Shown here in pieces: positions 24,226 through 31,943 of a DNA stretch of 64,000 bases. Origin of the DNA: Streptomyces qinglanensis (GTDB taxonomy: Bacteria; Actinomycetota; Actinomycetes; Streptomycetales; Streptomycetaceae); NCBI RefSeq assembly GCF_900111245.1, contig NZ_FOGO01000001.1:620001-684000 (forward strand). Direction: 5' to 3'. The position numbers and the translations under genes were made by a program. Each line of letters begins with the position of its first letter. Position 1 is the first letter of the stretch. Under the pieces are notes generated by a model. It had not been told where the DNA came from, made no database searches, and saw only the letters and a program-made list of their open reading frames with translations.

Positions 24226-26602
24226 GCTGCCCGGCGGAGTGGGAACCCCTCTGAAAAGCATCCAGCGCTTCCCTGCGCGCACCGTCCTTGACCCCCGCAA
24301 GAATATCCCCCTCCAAGCCGACTTCTTTTCCGTACTGCACGGCCCAGTCGCGGGCGAAATCTCTCATGTTGGTTTGAGAATCTACATATTGATATCTAGT
24401 CTCGTCCTCAGTGACGTGCACCTCTCGGGGGATATCTTTCTTGATCAGCTTCATAATCGCCTCGTTCGCATCCGCCTGAGCCCAGCCGACCGGTGTCGAC
24501 AGCTGCGCCGCCGGCCCCTCACTCAAGAAACTGCCAGTACCCAGGCTAATTACCCTGTTCACCCACTTGCTTGCCTTGTCCGCCTTCTCATTGAATTCCC
24601 GGTCATCACCTATTTTATCCTCGAAGAGTGCGTCCGCCTTCGCCTCACTGAGGATTCCGGAGACATGAGCCGCGCCGGCCACCGCATCTCCGGCGAGGTT
24701 CTCAGCCGTACCTCTGTCTACTCCCGGCTTCATCTCACCCAGCACATCGCGCAAGTGATCGAGAGAATACATTTGCTGCGAAGTCTGGATAGCGCCGTAG
24801 GCATGGGGCTCTCTGCCCAATTTATTCAGAAACCCTTCAAGATCCTCCACCCCGAAATGAGCTGTAGCCCCATTCGTCTTGTATTCGTCATCACCGGTCA
24901 CATTCCGTTGCACATCCGCAGGATAGTCGGCGACGATCTCCCCTAGAGCGCCTCGCATGTCGGCGAGATCGCCATCCTTGCTGAGGAGATGCTCCTCACC
25001 ACCCTCCGCAGGCTTACCGAGGACGCGAACAATTTCCTCCATAACCCCGGCATTCGCCTCAGAATGCTTCGGCAAAAAGGTCGGCGATGCAGCATCGGGA
25101 AGTCGACCCGTGGCACCAGCCCTCAATGCCGCCTCCAGTCCGTCTCGAGCGTCCTTGTCGACGACATCCGTGATGTCGTGGGCACCGGTGTCCACGATCT
25201 TCCAGTCTCGATCCTTCAGGAGATATTCAAGCCGGTCATTCTTTTCCACCTTCTCATCCGTCAGGTCCGCGTCCGAGGCGGGATCCAGGTAGCCTGCAGC
25301 GACATCCGGGTCCTTGGACATGATCTTCAACAGGCCGTCATAGGGGTCATTCTCGAAGTGCTTGCTTGCCATCTCGGGGGGACCACCGTCGGATCCCTTC
25401 TTCCCGAATCCCATGTGATCCCAGATATTGGGATCTTTGTCCTCGGCCGAACGCAGATCATCTCCGAGGTCGTAAAGCATCTGCGGAGAATACCCATCCC
25501 CGTGCTTCATCAGAGTGAGTAGACTCTGGTAGCCGCGGCCGTAAGTGGCAGTCCCACCGATGCCTCCCGGCTCCTTGTTCTCGATCGTCCACTTCTCTGC
25601 GCCGGCCTTGCGCATCCTCTCGCGCCACTCGTCGTAGAAGTGTCCGTCCTTGCTGTGCAGCCAAGCGGTGTACTTCTTGCCGTACTCGGGGGAACTCAGC
25701 TTGATCTTCTTGCCGTTCCCGTCCCGGAACACCGGTACCTTGGTGGCCGTGGCCAGGGTATCGGCCAGCGTCTTCTCCATGCCCAGGTACTGGGAGCGGG
25801 CTGGGCTCGTCCCGCCTGCCCGGTAGGCGAGGGCGTTCATCTGGTTCGTGACATCGATCAGACCCCGCGGTCCGAGAGAGTTGAGCATGGTGCGGCTGAA
25901 CTGCTTGTCGTCAGCATTCTCGCGCAGCATGACCTGAAGTTCGTGGCGCTCCTGACGGCTCAGCCCACCGCCCTCCTTCGTGGAGTCCAGTCGAGCGGCC
26001 AAGTCGGATGCGCGATGGGCCGCGTACTTCTCGACGTCGCCGACGGCTTTCCCGTTGAAGCCGCCCGACTCCCCCTTACCGTCCTTGTCCCGCGCCGCGG
26101 CCTTGAGTGCCTTCATATTGTCGTAGTCGACATCGTCGACGTGCTTGACGGCCTTCTGGATCCGGTGGTTCCACTTGGTCTCCTCGCCTGCACGGCCAGG
26201 ATCGCGAAGCGCGCTCTGCGCTTCTTCCTCAGTCATTTCGCTGGTGTCGAGATTGCACTTGCCGTACGCGTCGACCTTCATGCCACCGTCTTTGACGGCC
26301 TGGTCACGGACCTTCTTCAGGTGCTCCCGGGCCTCGGTCAGCCGACTGTGCGAATCGTCCAGCAAATCGGCAATCTTCTTCGCCTGGTGCTTCGCTGCGG
26401 AGAGTTCGTGGAGAGTTGTTCTCGACGACTTCCAGAAAGCGTCCGCAGCCTCGCCTGACCACCCTTTCAGCTTGCCGCGCACGTGATCACGGTAGTTGTC
26501 CCGCAGCGTGCCGCAACGCTTCCCCATCGCACGCCAGTTCTTGGCCGTCTCGCTCAGAGCGGAAAAATCCGCGTTCATGACGTCGTGGTACGTCAACTCC
26601 AT
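24200..26602 (-). CDS. large DUF6571-like protein, cassette 1
   Basis: An 800-residue, mostly helical, charged protein without a signal peptide or membrane segment in its first 700 residues. The N-terminal ~120 residues look like a WXG/ESX-type helical hairpin (KGWSGEAADAFWKSSRTTLHEL region). The middle contains blocks shared with the 721-residue protein at 40344-42509, for example DPYDGLLKIMSKDPDVAAGYL against DPMTGWLKALSHNPDAATEVF (each given in part). A weakly hydrophobic helix pair lies near the C-terminus (~640-690). The last third is encoded with AT-rich codons (AGA, TAT, CAA, GTA, AAA) that are rare around it, with about 42% GC at 24361-24420. Probably exported by a type VII-like path or acting at the membrane. 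ATG at 26602 follows GAGGGTGGGG. Confidence 0.75.
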   Translation of the reverse strand: MELTYHDVMNADFSALSETAKNWRAMGKRCGTLRDNYRDHVRGKLKGWSGEAADAFWKSSRTTLHELSAAKHQAKKIADLLDDSHSRLTEAREHLKKVRDQAVKDGGMKVDAYGKCNLDTSEMTEEEAQSALRDPGRAGEETKWNHRIQKAVKHVDDVDYDNMKALKAAARDKDGKGESGGFNGKAVGDVEKYAAHRASDLAARLDSTKEGGGLSRQERHELQVMLRENADDKQFSRTMLNSLGPRGLIDVTNQMNALAYRAGGTSPARSQYLGMEKTLADTLATATKVPVFRDGNGKKIKLSSPEYGKKYTAWLHSKDGHFYDEWRERMRKAGAEKWTIENKEPGGIGGTATYGRGYQSLLTLMKHGDGYSPQMLYDLGDDLRSAEDKDPNIWDHMGFGKKGSDGGPPEMASKHFENDPYDGLLKIMSKDPDVAAGYLDPASDADLTDEKVEKNDRLEYLLKDRDWKIVDTGAHDITDVVDKDARDGLEAALRAGATGRLPDAASPTFLPKHSEANAGVMEEIVRVLGKPAEGGEEHLLSKDGDLADMRGALGEIVADYPADVQRNVTGDDEYKTNGATAHFGVEDLEGFLNKLGREPHAYGAIQTSQQMYSLDHLRDVLGEMKPGVDRGTAENLAGDAVAGAAHVSGILSEAKADALFEDKIGDDREFNEKADKASKWVNRVISLGTGSFLSEGPAAQLSTPVGWAQADANEAIMKLIKKDIPREVHVTEDETRYQYVDSQTNMRDFARDWAVQYGKEVGLEGDILAGVKDGARREALDAFQRGSHSAGQHGSVPPSQ

Positions 26603-26615
26603 GAAAGCCCCACCC

Positions 26616-27059
26616 TCACAGGTCGTCGAGGCGGCTTCCGCCGTCCGGGGACGCCACGCTGCCGAAACCACGGACGCGGTCGATCTCTTGATTCTGGAAG
26701 ACGGTCTTCGTCGCGTTGAGGGCGTGCATCTCGCTGCGCAGTCGAGTCGCGGCCTTCTTCGCCGCCTCGTCCCAGCGCTCCAGGCAGAAGTCGAGCCCCT
26801 TCCGGGTGTCCCAGCCCCGCAGCACTCCAGGCGTGGTGTTGCTGCTCCCGAACACGTCCGTGGACGCCGTCACCGCCTGCCCACCCTCACGGACCACGGC
26901 CGGGCCCAAGTTCGTCTCGATATACTGAGCGGCCGCGCGTTTGTCGGCCGGGGTTACGGCCAGATCAGCACGGCCCGATCCCTCTTGATGGCCCGGCGCT
27001 CCGTCAAGTCTCATGCGGGCCGACTCACTGGTGTGCCCCCACTGCTCCTCCAAGGACAA
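26616..27059 (-). CDS. small WXG/ESX-like helical protein, cassette 1
   Basis: A 147-residue helical protein, first gene of the cassette and 13 bp before the large gene. The block ARMRLDG followed by an acidic/Gly linker and DLAVTPADK matches TRMRLNG and DLVVEDDE of its paralogue at 42532-42966, and the C-terminal helix (RWDEAAKKAATRLRSEMHALN) matches AWETKLKTLKDACGQLSDHL there. The unusual TTG start at 27059 is supported by GGGGGGA 6-8 nt upstream and by the aligned N-terminus of the paralogue; an ATG at 27014 would lose the conserved head. Confidence 0.7.
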   Translation of the reverse strand: MSLEEQWGHTSESARMRLDGAPGHQEGSGRADLAVTPADKRAAAQYIETNLGPAVVREGGQAVTASTDVFGSSNTTPGVLRGWDTRKGLDFCLERWDEAAKKAATRLRSEMHALNATKTVFQNQEIDRVRGFGSVASPDGGSRLDDL

Positions 27060-27232
27060 CGTATTCCCCCCCTGCTGGTCAGTGCACTCGATCCCCCGTT
27101 GCCCGGCGTCCCGCAGCCCTTCCGCGAGTGTGCGTACCGTGACGAAGCGAGCACTCTACCGGCCTGTTCGTCCGCCGGGTCAACCGCACCGGCGGACGGG
27201 CCGATTCCGCGCGGCACCGGTCCCGGGGGTGC

Positions 27233-28045
27233 TCATCTTCGCTGGCGGGCTGCCTCGTAGAGGGCTGCCGTTGCCGCGCCGGCCGCGTTGAGGGACGAGG
27301 CGGCGCCGTGCATGGGGATGTGGACGGTGCGGTCGCAGCGCTGTCGCCAGGTGGCGCTGAGACCGGTGGTCTCGTTGCCGACCAGGAGGAGGAGCGGGCC
27401 GGTCAGGTCGGCGTCGAAGAGCGGGGTCTCGCCGTGTTCGTCGGTGCCGACGACGGTGACGCCGCGGCCGGAGAGCCAGTCGTCCACCTGGCGCGGGGAG
27501 CCGACGCGGACGGCGGGCAGGGAGAAGAGGGAGCCGGTGCTGGCGCGGACGGACTTGGGGTCGTAGACGTCGGCGGCGTGACCGCTGACGACGAGTCCGT
27601 CCGCGCCGAAGGCGTCCGCGGCACGGATGAGGGTTCCGATGTTGCCGGGGCTGGTGGGACGGTCGAAGAGGACGCCGAGGAAGGCCGGGCCGACCGGGAT
27701 CCGGGCCAGGTCGTCCTGCGGCAGCCCGGCGACGGCGACGAGTTCGGCGTCGCCTTCCTCGCGCTCGCTGAGTTCGGCCAGCAGTTCGGGGGCCATGGCG
27801 ACGCGCTCGCCGGGGACGGGCGAGTCGAGGAGTTCCTGCGCCCACTTCGACAGCCTGCGGCCCTCGGCGTGGAGCAGGGCGCTGATCGGCCAGTCGGCCT
27901 GCACCGCCAGGGAGATCGGACGGACCCCCTGGACCAGGAACTCCCCCGCGCGCTGCCGCTTGGTGCGGTTCGTCAGCAGGGCCTGCCACTGCTGGAAGCG
28001 TGCGTTGCGAGTGGTGACCCGGGTACGCCGGTGGACGGTGCGCAT
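27233..28045 (-). CDS. TrmH/SpoU-family RNA 2'-O-methyltransferase
   Basis: A 270-residue SPOUT methyltransferase that would place a 2'-O-methyl group on rRNA or tRNA using S-adenosylmethionine. The three knot motifs are intact: RPTSPGNIGTLIRAADAFG (motif 1, with the catalytic-type Arg), LLLLVGNETTGLS (motif 2) and IPMHGAASSLNAAGAATA (motif 3). The N-terminal ~100 residues form a substrate-binding domain (RTKRQRAGEFLVQGVRP). The ATG at 28045 opens MRTVHRRTRVTTRN. The exact RNA target cannot be read. It is divergent from the peptide-export locus. Confidence 0.88.
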   Translation of the reverse strand: MRTVHRRTRVTTRNARFQQWQALLTNRTKRQRAGEFLVQGVRPISLAVQADWPISALLHAEGRRLSKWAQELLDSPVPGERVAMAPELLAELSEREEGDAELVAVAGLPQDDLARIPVGPAFLGVLFDRPTSPGNIGTLIRAADAFGADGLVVSGHAADVYDPKSVRASTGSLFSLPAVRVGSPRQVDDWLSGRGVTVVGTDEHGETPLFDADLTGPLLLLVGNETTGLSATWRQRCDRTVHIPMHGAASSLNAAGAATAALYEAARQRR

Positions 28046-28435
28046 CCCGCCGAGAATATCGGGTGCCGGGGCGGCATCCCCCGGTTCCCGTCGGCATCCC
28101 CCGGTTCCCGTCGGCTTCCCGCCGAACGGCACGCGGCGCATCGGGCGGCACGCCACCCTCCGGAAACGCCTCACAACGAGGCAGGGCTGTGCCGATTCAT
28201 CGACGGGCCGTGCACCATGTGGAGATCTTGAGACGAGTGGCGCCTCAAGTGGCGGGCAACTGCGGCGGCGTGTTTCTCTTTCTGGGCAGTCGGGCGGAAC
28301 GAGTGCTACCGGTTCGTGTTCGCCCGGTTTTCCGGGTGTGCCCGACGCCCGACTGATGAGCGCCCTGATCGGCATTTTGCGCCGCCCGGGGCGAGTCCCC
28401 CTCATAACCCGAAAGCAATGAAGGGAAGCGCATTC
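28046..28435. other. intergenic region upstream of the peptide precursor
   Basis: These 390 bases contain no gene that I can support. They hold a 20-bp tandem duplication (28073-28112), a small hairpin CCCGG-TTTT-CCGGG at 28323-28336, and sequence noticeably less GC-rich than the surroundings toward the precursor, which must include its promoter. AAGGGA lies 9 nt before the precursor ATG. Confidence 0.5.
28073..28112. repeat. 20-bp direct repeat, 2 copies
   Basis: GGCATCCCCCGGTTCCCGTC is present twice in tandem (28073-28092 and 28093-28112) and a third degenerate start (GGCTTCCC) follows. It is noncoding, upstream of the RNA methyltransferase start on the minus strand. Confidence 0.9.
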
Positions 28436-28630
28436 ATGCGTCACCAGATCGAGACCGCCGAGCTTGCCGACGCCGAGCTGGACGCCGTCTCCGGCGGCCT
28501 GCTGAACGAGACCCTCGGCTCGGTCGGCGGCACCGTCGACGGCGTCGAGGGCCTGGTCGGCAACACCGTCAACGGTGTGAGCACCGACGGCCTCCCGAGC
28601 GTCGGCGTCTCCCTCGGCGCTCAGTCCTGA
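28436..28630 (+). CDS. double-glycine-leader peptide precursor (NHLM system substrate)
   Basis: A 64-residue peptide. The first 21 residues are an acidic leader ending in ELDAVSGG, the classic double-glycine cleavage motif of C39-peptidase substrates. The predicted 43-residue core starts LLNETLGSVGG, has no Cys, Lys, Arg, Trp or aromatic residue, and is built from Gly/Val/Thr/Asn/Asp with a repeating VGxTVxGV pattern. This suits a hydrophobic, probably unmodified bacteriocin or signal peptide; a lanthipeptide is unlikely without Cys and without LanM. Downstream genes supply adaptor, peptidase-transporter and second ABC transporter. The ATG at 28436 has AAGGGA upstream; an in-frame ATG at 28418 would add six residues. 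Confidence 0.8.
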   Translation: MRHQIETAELADAELDAVSGGLLNETLGSVGGTVDGVEGLVGNTVNGVSTDGLPSVGVSLGAQS

Positions 28631-28647
28631 CCTCTCGGCCAGGAGAC

Positions 28648-28668
28648 AGGTGTCCTTGACCGACACCT
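28648..28668 (+). terminator. hairpin after the precursor gene
   Basis: AGGTGTC-CTTGACC-GACACCT, a perfect 7-bp stem followed by TT, 18 bp past the stop codon. It may protect the 3' end of the precursor message or attenuate transcription. Confidence 0.55.
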
Positions 28669-28719
28669 TTCCCGCGTCATCCCGGAAGTGTTCCCAATTC
28701 CTCTGACGTGGGGCCATGT

Positions 28720-28750
28720 ATAAGCCCCGGAACCTCGTTCCGGGGCTTAT
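28720..28750 (+). terminator. strong terminator between precursor and transporter genes
   Basis: ATAAGCCCCGGAAC-CTC-GTTCCGGGGCTTAT is a perfect 14-bp stem with a 3-nt loop, 90 bp after the precursor. It should uncouple high-level precursor expression from the export genes, which then depend on read-through or their own promoter. Confidence 0.8.
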
Positions 28751-28828
28751 GCGCACGGTTGCGCACCGCTTTCGACATCCCGGTGAACGATCGCGGAAAA
28801 GCGTGAAGGAAGGGTAAGGAAAGGTGCC

Positions 28829-29635
28829 GTGGAGTTCCGCAAGAAGGCGCTTGCCAAGTTGCAGTCGCCCGAAGAACTCGACGTTCCGGTGCGTTTCGCA
28901 CGGCCGCAGGGCCTGCTCGTCCTCGTCGTCACACTCGTGGTGATGGCGGCGGGCTGCGTGTGGGCCGTCACCGGAACCGTCTCGTCCAAGCTCACCGCGC
29001 CCGGCGTCCTCACCCGTGCCGAGGGCAGCTATCTGCTGCAGAGCCCCGTCTCGGGCCAGGTCACCGCCGTGCACGCGGAGGCCGGGCAGCGGGTCGACAA
29101 GGGCGCGCCGGTGGTGAGCGTGCACACGGCCCGCGGCGTACGCGCCGTCCGCGCGGTGGCACGCGGCCGGATCACGTCCCTGGCGGCCGAGACCGGTGCT
29201 GTGGTGACCACGGGCGCCGACGTGGCGACCGTCGAACGCGTCGAGGGTCCGGACGATCCCCTGGTGGCGATGGTCTACGTGCCCGCCGACAAGGGGGCGA
29301 CCGTGCGAGTGGGCGCCACGGTCGACCTGACCGTGGGCTCGGTGTCCGCTGACCGGTACGGCCTGCTGCGCGGCACGGTGCGGGCCGTGGGCCGGACTCC
29401 GCAGAGCAAGGAGCAGATCAGCGGCTTCCTGGGGGACGAGGAACTGGCCCGCACCTTCACCCGCGGGGGCCGTCCGCTGGCCGTCCAGGTGCGGCTGGAC
29501 CGCTCCGCGTCGACCGCTTCGGGGTACGTCTGGTCCCGGGGCGGGGGCCCCGAGTCGGCGCCCGAGTCCGCGACGCCGGTGCGCGGGGCCGTCCATCTCG
29601 CGGCGCAGCGGCCCGTCGACTGGCTGCTGCCGTGA
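28829..29635 (+). CDS. HlyD-family membrane fusion protein of the peptide exporter
   Basis: A 268-residue adaptor with one N-terminal membrane helix (LLVLVVTLVVMAAGCVWAV, ~27-45) and an outer part containing the biotinyl-lipoyl-like fold (SPVSGQVTAVHAEAGQRVDKG near 70-92) and a beta-barrel end. This matches the short HlyD proteins of NHLM bacteriocin systems, which lack the long coiled coil needed to reach an outer membrane, as expected for a Gram-positive cell. GTG start with GGAAGGGTAAGGAAAGG in front. It overlaps the next gene by 4 bp (GTGA), so translation is coupled. Confidence 0.85.
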   Translation: MEFRKKALAKLQSPEELDVPVRFARPQGLLVLVVTLVVMAAGCVWAVTGTVSSKLTAPGVLTRAEGSYLLQSPVSGQVTAVHAEAGQRVDKGAPVVSVHTARGVRAVRAVARGRITSLAAETGAVVTTGADVATVERVEGPDDPLVAMVYVPADKGATVRVGATVDLTVGSVSADRYGLLRGTVRAVGRTPQSKEQISGFLGDEELARTFTRGGRPLAVQVRLDRSASTASGYVWSRGGGPESAPESATPVRGAVHLAAQRPVDWLLP

Positions 29636-31935
29636 CCGCCCGTCAGCAGGCCCCCGAGCAGACCCCCGGACCGAGCCCCGAGCCGGGCCCGCGGCAGCGC
29701 GCGCAGCAGCACCGGCGCCGACACCGCGGCGGCCCGGCGCCCGCGCCCCGCTCCGGACGGCCGAGGACGGCGCCCAAGGGCGGGCAGCGCAGCGTGCGGA
29801 CGCCCACGGTGCTCCAGATGGAAGCCGTCGAGTGCGGTGCCGCGGCGCTGGCCATGGTGCTGGGGCACCACGGGCGGCACGTGCCGCTGGAGGAGCTGCG
29901 CATCGCCTGCGGCGTCTCCCGGGACGGCTCGCGGGCCAGCAGCCTGCTGAAGGCCGCACGCGGCTACGGACTGACGGCCAAGGGGATGCAGATGGAGCCC
30001 GCGGCACTGGCCGAGGTGCGGGCACCGGCCGTCCTGTTCTGGGAGTTCAACCACTACGTCGTCTTCGACGGGCTCGGCCGCCGCTTCGGCCGCCGCGGAG
30101 TGCACATCAACGACCCGGCGCGCGGGCGCAGGTTCGTGCCCATGGAGGAGTTCGACTCCTCCTTCACCGGCGTGGTGCTGACCTTCACACCCGCCGAGGA
30201 CTTCCGCCGGGGCGGCCGCAGGCCGGGGGTGACGGCCGCGCTGCCCGCGCGGCTGCGCGGCACCTCGGGTGCGATGTTCGCGGCGCTGGTGGCCAGCTTC
30301 CTGCTGGTCGTCGTCGGCGCCTCGGTGCCCGCGCTCAGCCGCACCTACATCGACAGCTTCGTCTTCGGCGGGCAGGACTCGCTGCTGAAGGTGCTGTTCA
30401 CCGCCATGGGCGCCGCTGTCCTGCTGACCGGTGTCCTGACCGCGATCCAGCAGGGCAATCTGCTGCGCGCCCGGCTGATCTCCTCCACGCTCAGCAGCGC
30501 CCGGTTCCTGCGGCACCTGCTGCGGCTGCCGGTGACCTTCTTCGCGCAGCGCAACCCGGCCGACCTCGTCCAGCGCCTGCAGTCCAACGACACCGTGGCC
30601 GAGACGCTGGCCCGGGACCTGGCGGCGGCAGGGGTGGACGCGGTGGTCGTGGTGGGTTACGCGGCGCTGCTGTGGACCTACGACCCGCAACTGACCCTCG
30701 TCGGCGTGGGCGTGGCGCTGCTGAACGTGGTGGCGATGCGGGTCGTGGTGCGGATGCGGGCCACCGGGACGCAGAAGCTGCGCGCCGAACGGGCCAAGCT
30801 GACCAACATCTCCTACAGCGGTCTGCAGCTCATCGAGACGATGAAGGCGACCGGCGGGGAGGACGGCTACTTCCGCCGCTGGGCGGGCCGGCACGCCGGC
30901 ACCCTCGACGTGCAGCAGCGGCTGGGCGTGCCGAGCGCCGCGCTGGCCGTGACCGCGCCCACCCTGGCCACGCTCAACAGCGCCCTGATCCTGCTGATCG
31001 GCGGGACGCGGGCGGTGGAGGGAGCCATCACGGCGGGGCTGCTGGTCGCGTTCCAGGCGCTGGTCACCAGCTTCACCGCGCCGCTGACGCGGCTGAACTC
31101 GGTGGCGGGCCGCATCCAGGACTTCGCCGCTGACGTCGCCCGGCTCAAGGACGTGGAGACCTTCCCCGCCGACCCGCTCTACACCCGGCGCGAGCCGCCC
31201 GCCAGCACCCGGCGGCTGGCCGGGCACGTGGCGCTGGAGAACGTCACCTTCGGCTACAACCCGCTGGACAAGCCGCTGCTGAGCGGGCTGTCGCTGGCCG
31301 TGGCACCCGGTCGTCAGATCGCGCTGGTCGGCGGTTCGGGCAGCGGCAAGTCCACTGTCTCCCGCCTGATCGCCGGTCTGTACACGCCGTGGGAGGGCGC
31401 CATCCGGATCGACGGACGGCGGTTGGAGGACCTGCCGCGCGGAGCACTGGCCGCCTCCGTCTCCTTCGTCGACCAGGACGTGTTCCTCTTCGAGGGCACC
31501 GTGCGGGACAACGTGGCACTGTGGGACCCCTCGATCACCGACGACGCGGTGGCGGAGGCGCTGCGGGACGCCGCGCTGCACGAGGACGTGGCGCGGCGCC
31601 CCGGCGGACTGCACAGCCGGGTCGAGCAGGACGGCCGCAACTTCTCCGGTGGCCAGCGGCAGCGGCTGGAGATCGCCCGCGCCCTGGTGCGGCGGCCCAG
31701 CATCCTGGTGCTGGACGAGGTCACCAGCGCGCTGGACGCGGAGACCGAGGCCGTCATCATCGACAACCTGCGGCGGCGCGGCTGCGCCTGCGTGCTGATC
31801 GCGCACCGGCTGAGCACCGTGCGGGACAGCGACGAGATCGTGGTGCTGGACCGCGGCACCGCGGTGGAGCGGGGACGGCACGAGCAACTGCTGGCCGCGC
31901 GGGGCCCGTACGCGCGACTGGTCGAGGAGCACTGA
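29632..31935 (+). CDS. NHLM-type ABC transporter with N-terminal C39 leader peptidase
   Basis: A 767-residue peptidase-containing ABC transporter that cuts the double-glycine leader and exports the core peptide. After an Arg/Pro-rich head, the C39 domain shows its triad: C68 (VECGAAALAMVLG), H141 (FNHYVVFDG) and D161 (INDPARGRRF). Residues ~210-470 are the six-helix membrane domain; the ATPase has GGSGSGKST (567-575), FSGGQRQRLEIARAL and LVLDEVTSALD. All catalytic residues appear intact. Starts with GTG inside the stop of the adaptor gene. The following ABC gene starts 8 bp downstream. Confidence 0.92.
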   Translation: MTARQQAPEQTPGPSPEPGPRQRAQQHRRRHRGGPAPAPRSGRPRTAPKGGQRSVRTPTVLQMEAVECGAAALAMVLGHHGRHVPLEELRIACGVSRDGSRASSLLKAARGYGLTAKGMQMEPAALAEVRAPAVLFWEFNHYVVFDGLGRRFGRRGVHINDPARGRRFVPMEEFDSSFTGVVLTFTPAEDFRRGGRRPGVTAALPARLRGTSGAMFAALVASFLLVVVGASVPALSRTYIDSFVFGGQDSLLKVLFTAMGAAVLLTGVLTAIQQGNLLRARLISSTLSSARFLRHLLRLPVTFFAQRNPADLVQRLQSNDTVAETLARDLAAAGVDAVVVVGYAALLWTYDPQLTLVGVGVALLNVVAMRVVVRMRATGTQKLRAERAKLTNISYSGLQLIETMKATGGEDGYFRRWAGRHAGTLDVQQRLGVPSAALAVTAPTLATLNSALILLIGGTRAVEGAITAGLLVAFQALVTSFTAPLTRLNSVAGRIQDFAADVARLKDVETFPADPLYTRREPPASTRRLAGHVALENVTFGYNPLDKPLLSGLSLAVAPGRQIALVGGSGSGKSTVSRLIAGLYTPWEGAIRIDGRRLEDLPRGALAASVSFVDQDVFLFEGTVRDNVALWDPSITDDAVAEALRDAALHEDVARRPGGLHSRVEQDGRNFSGGQRQRLEIARALVRRPSILVLDEVTSALDAETEAVIIDNLRRRGCACVLIAHRLSTVRDSDEIVVLDRGTAVERGRHEQLLAARGPYARLVEEH

Positions 31936-31943
31936 GGCATCCG

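Noticed and set aside
28436..28630. Reading the precursor as a lanthipeptide or sactipeptide
   Set aside because: The core has no cysteine and no LanM, radical SAM or other modifying enzyme lies nearby.
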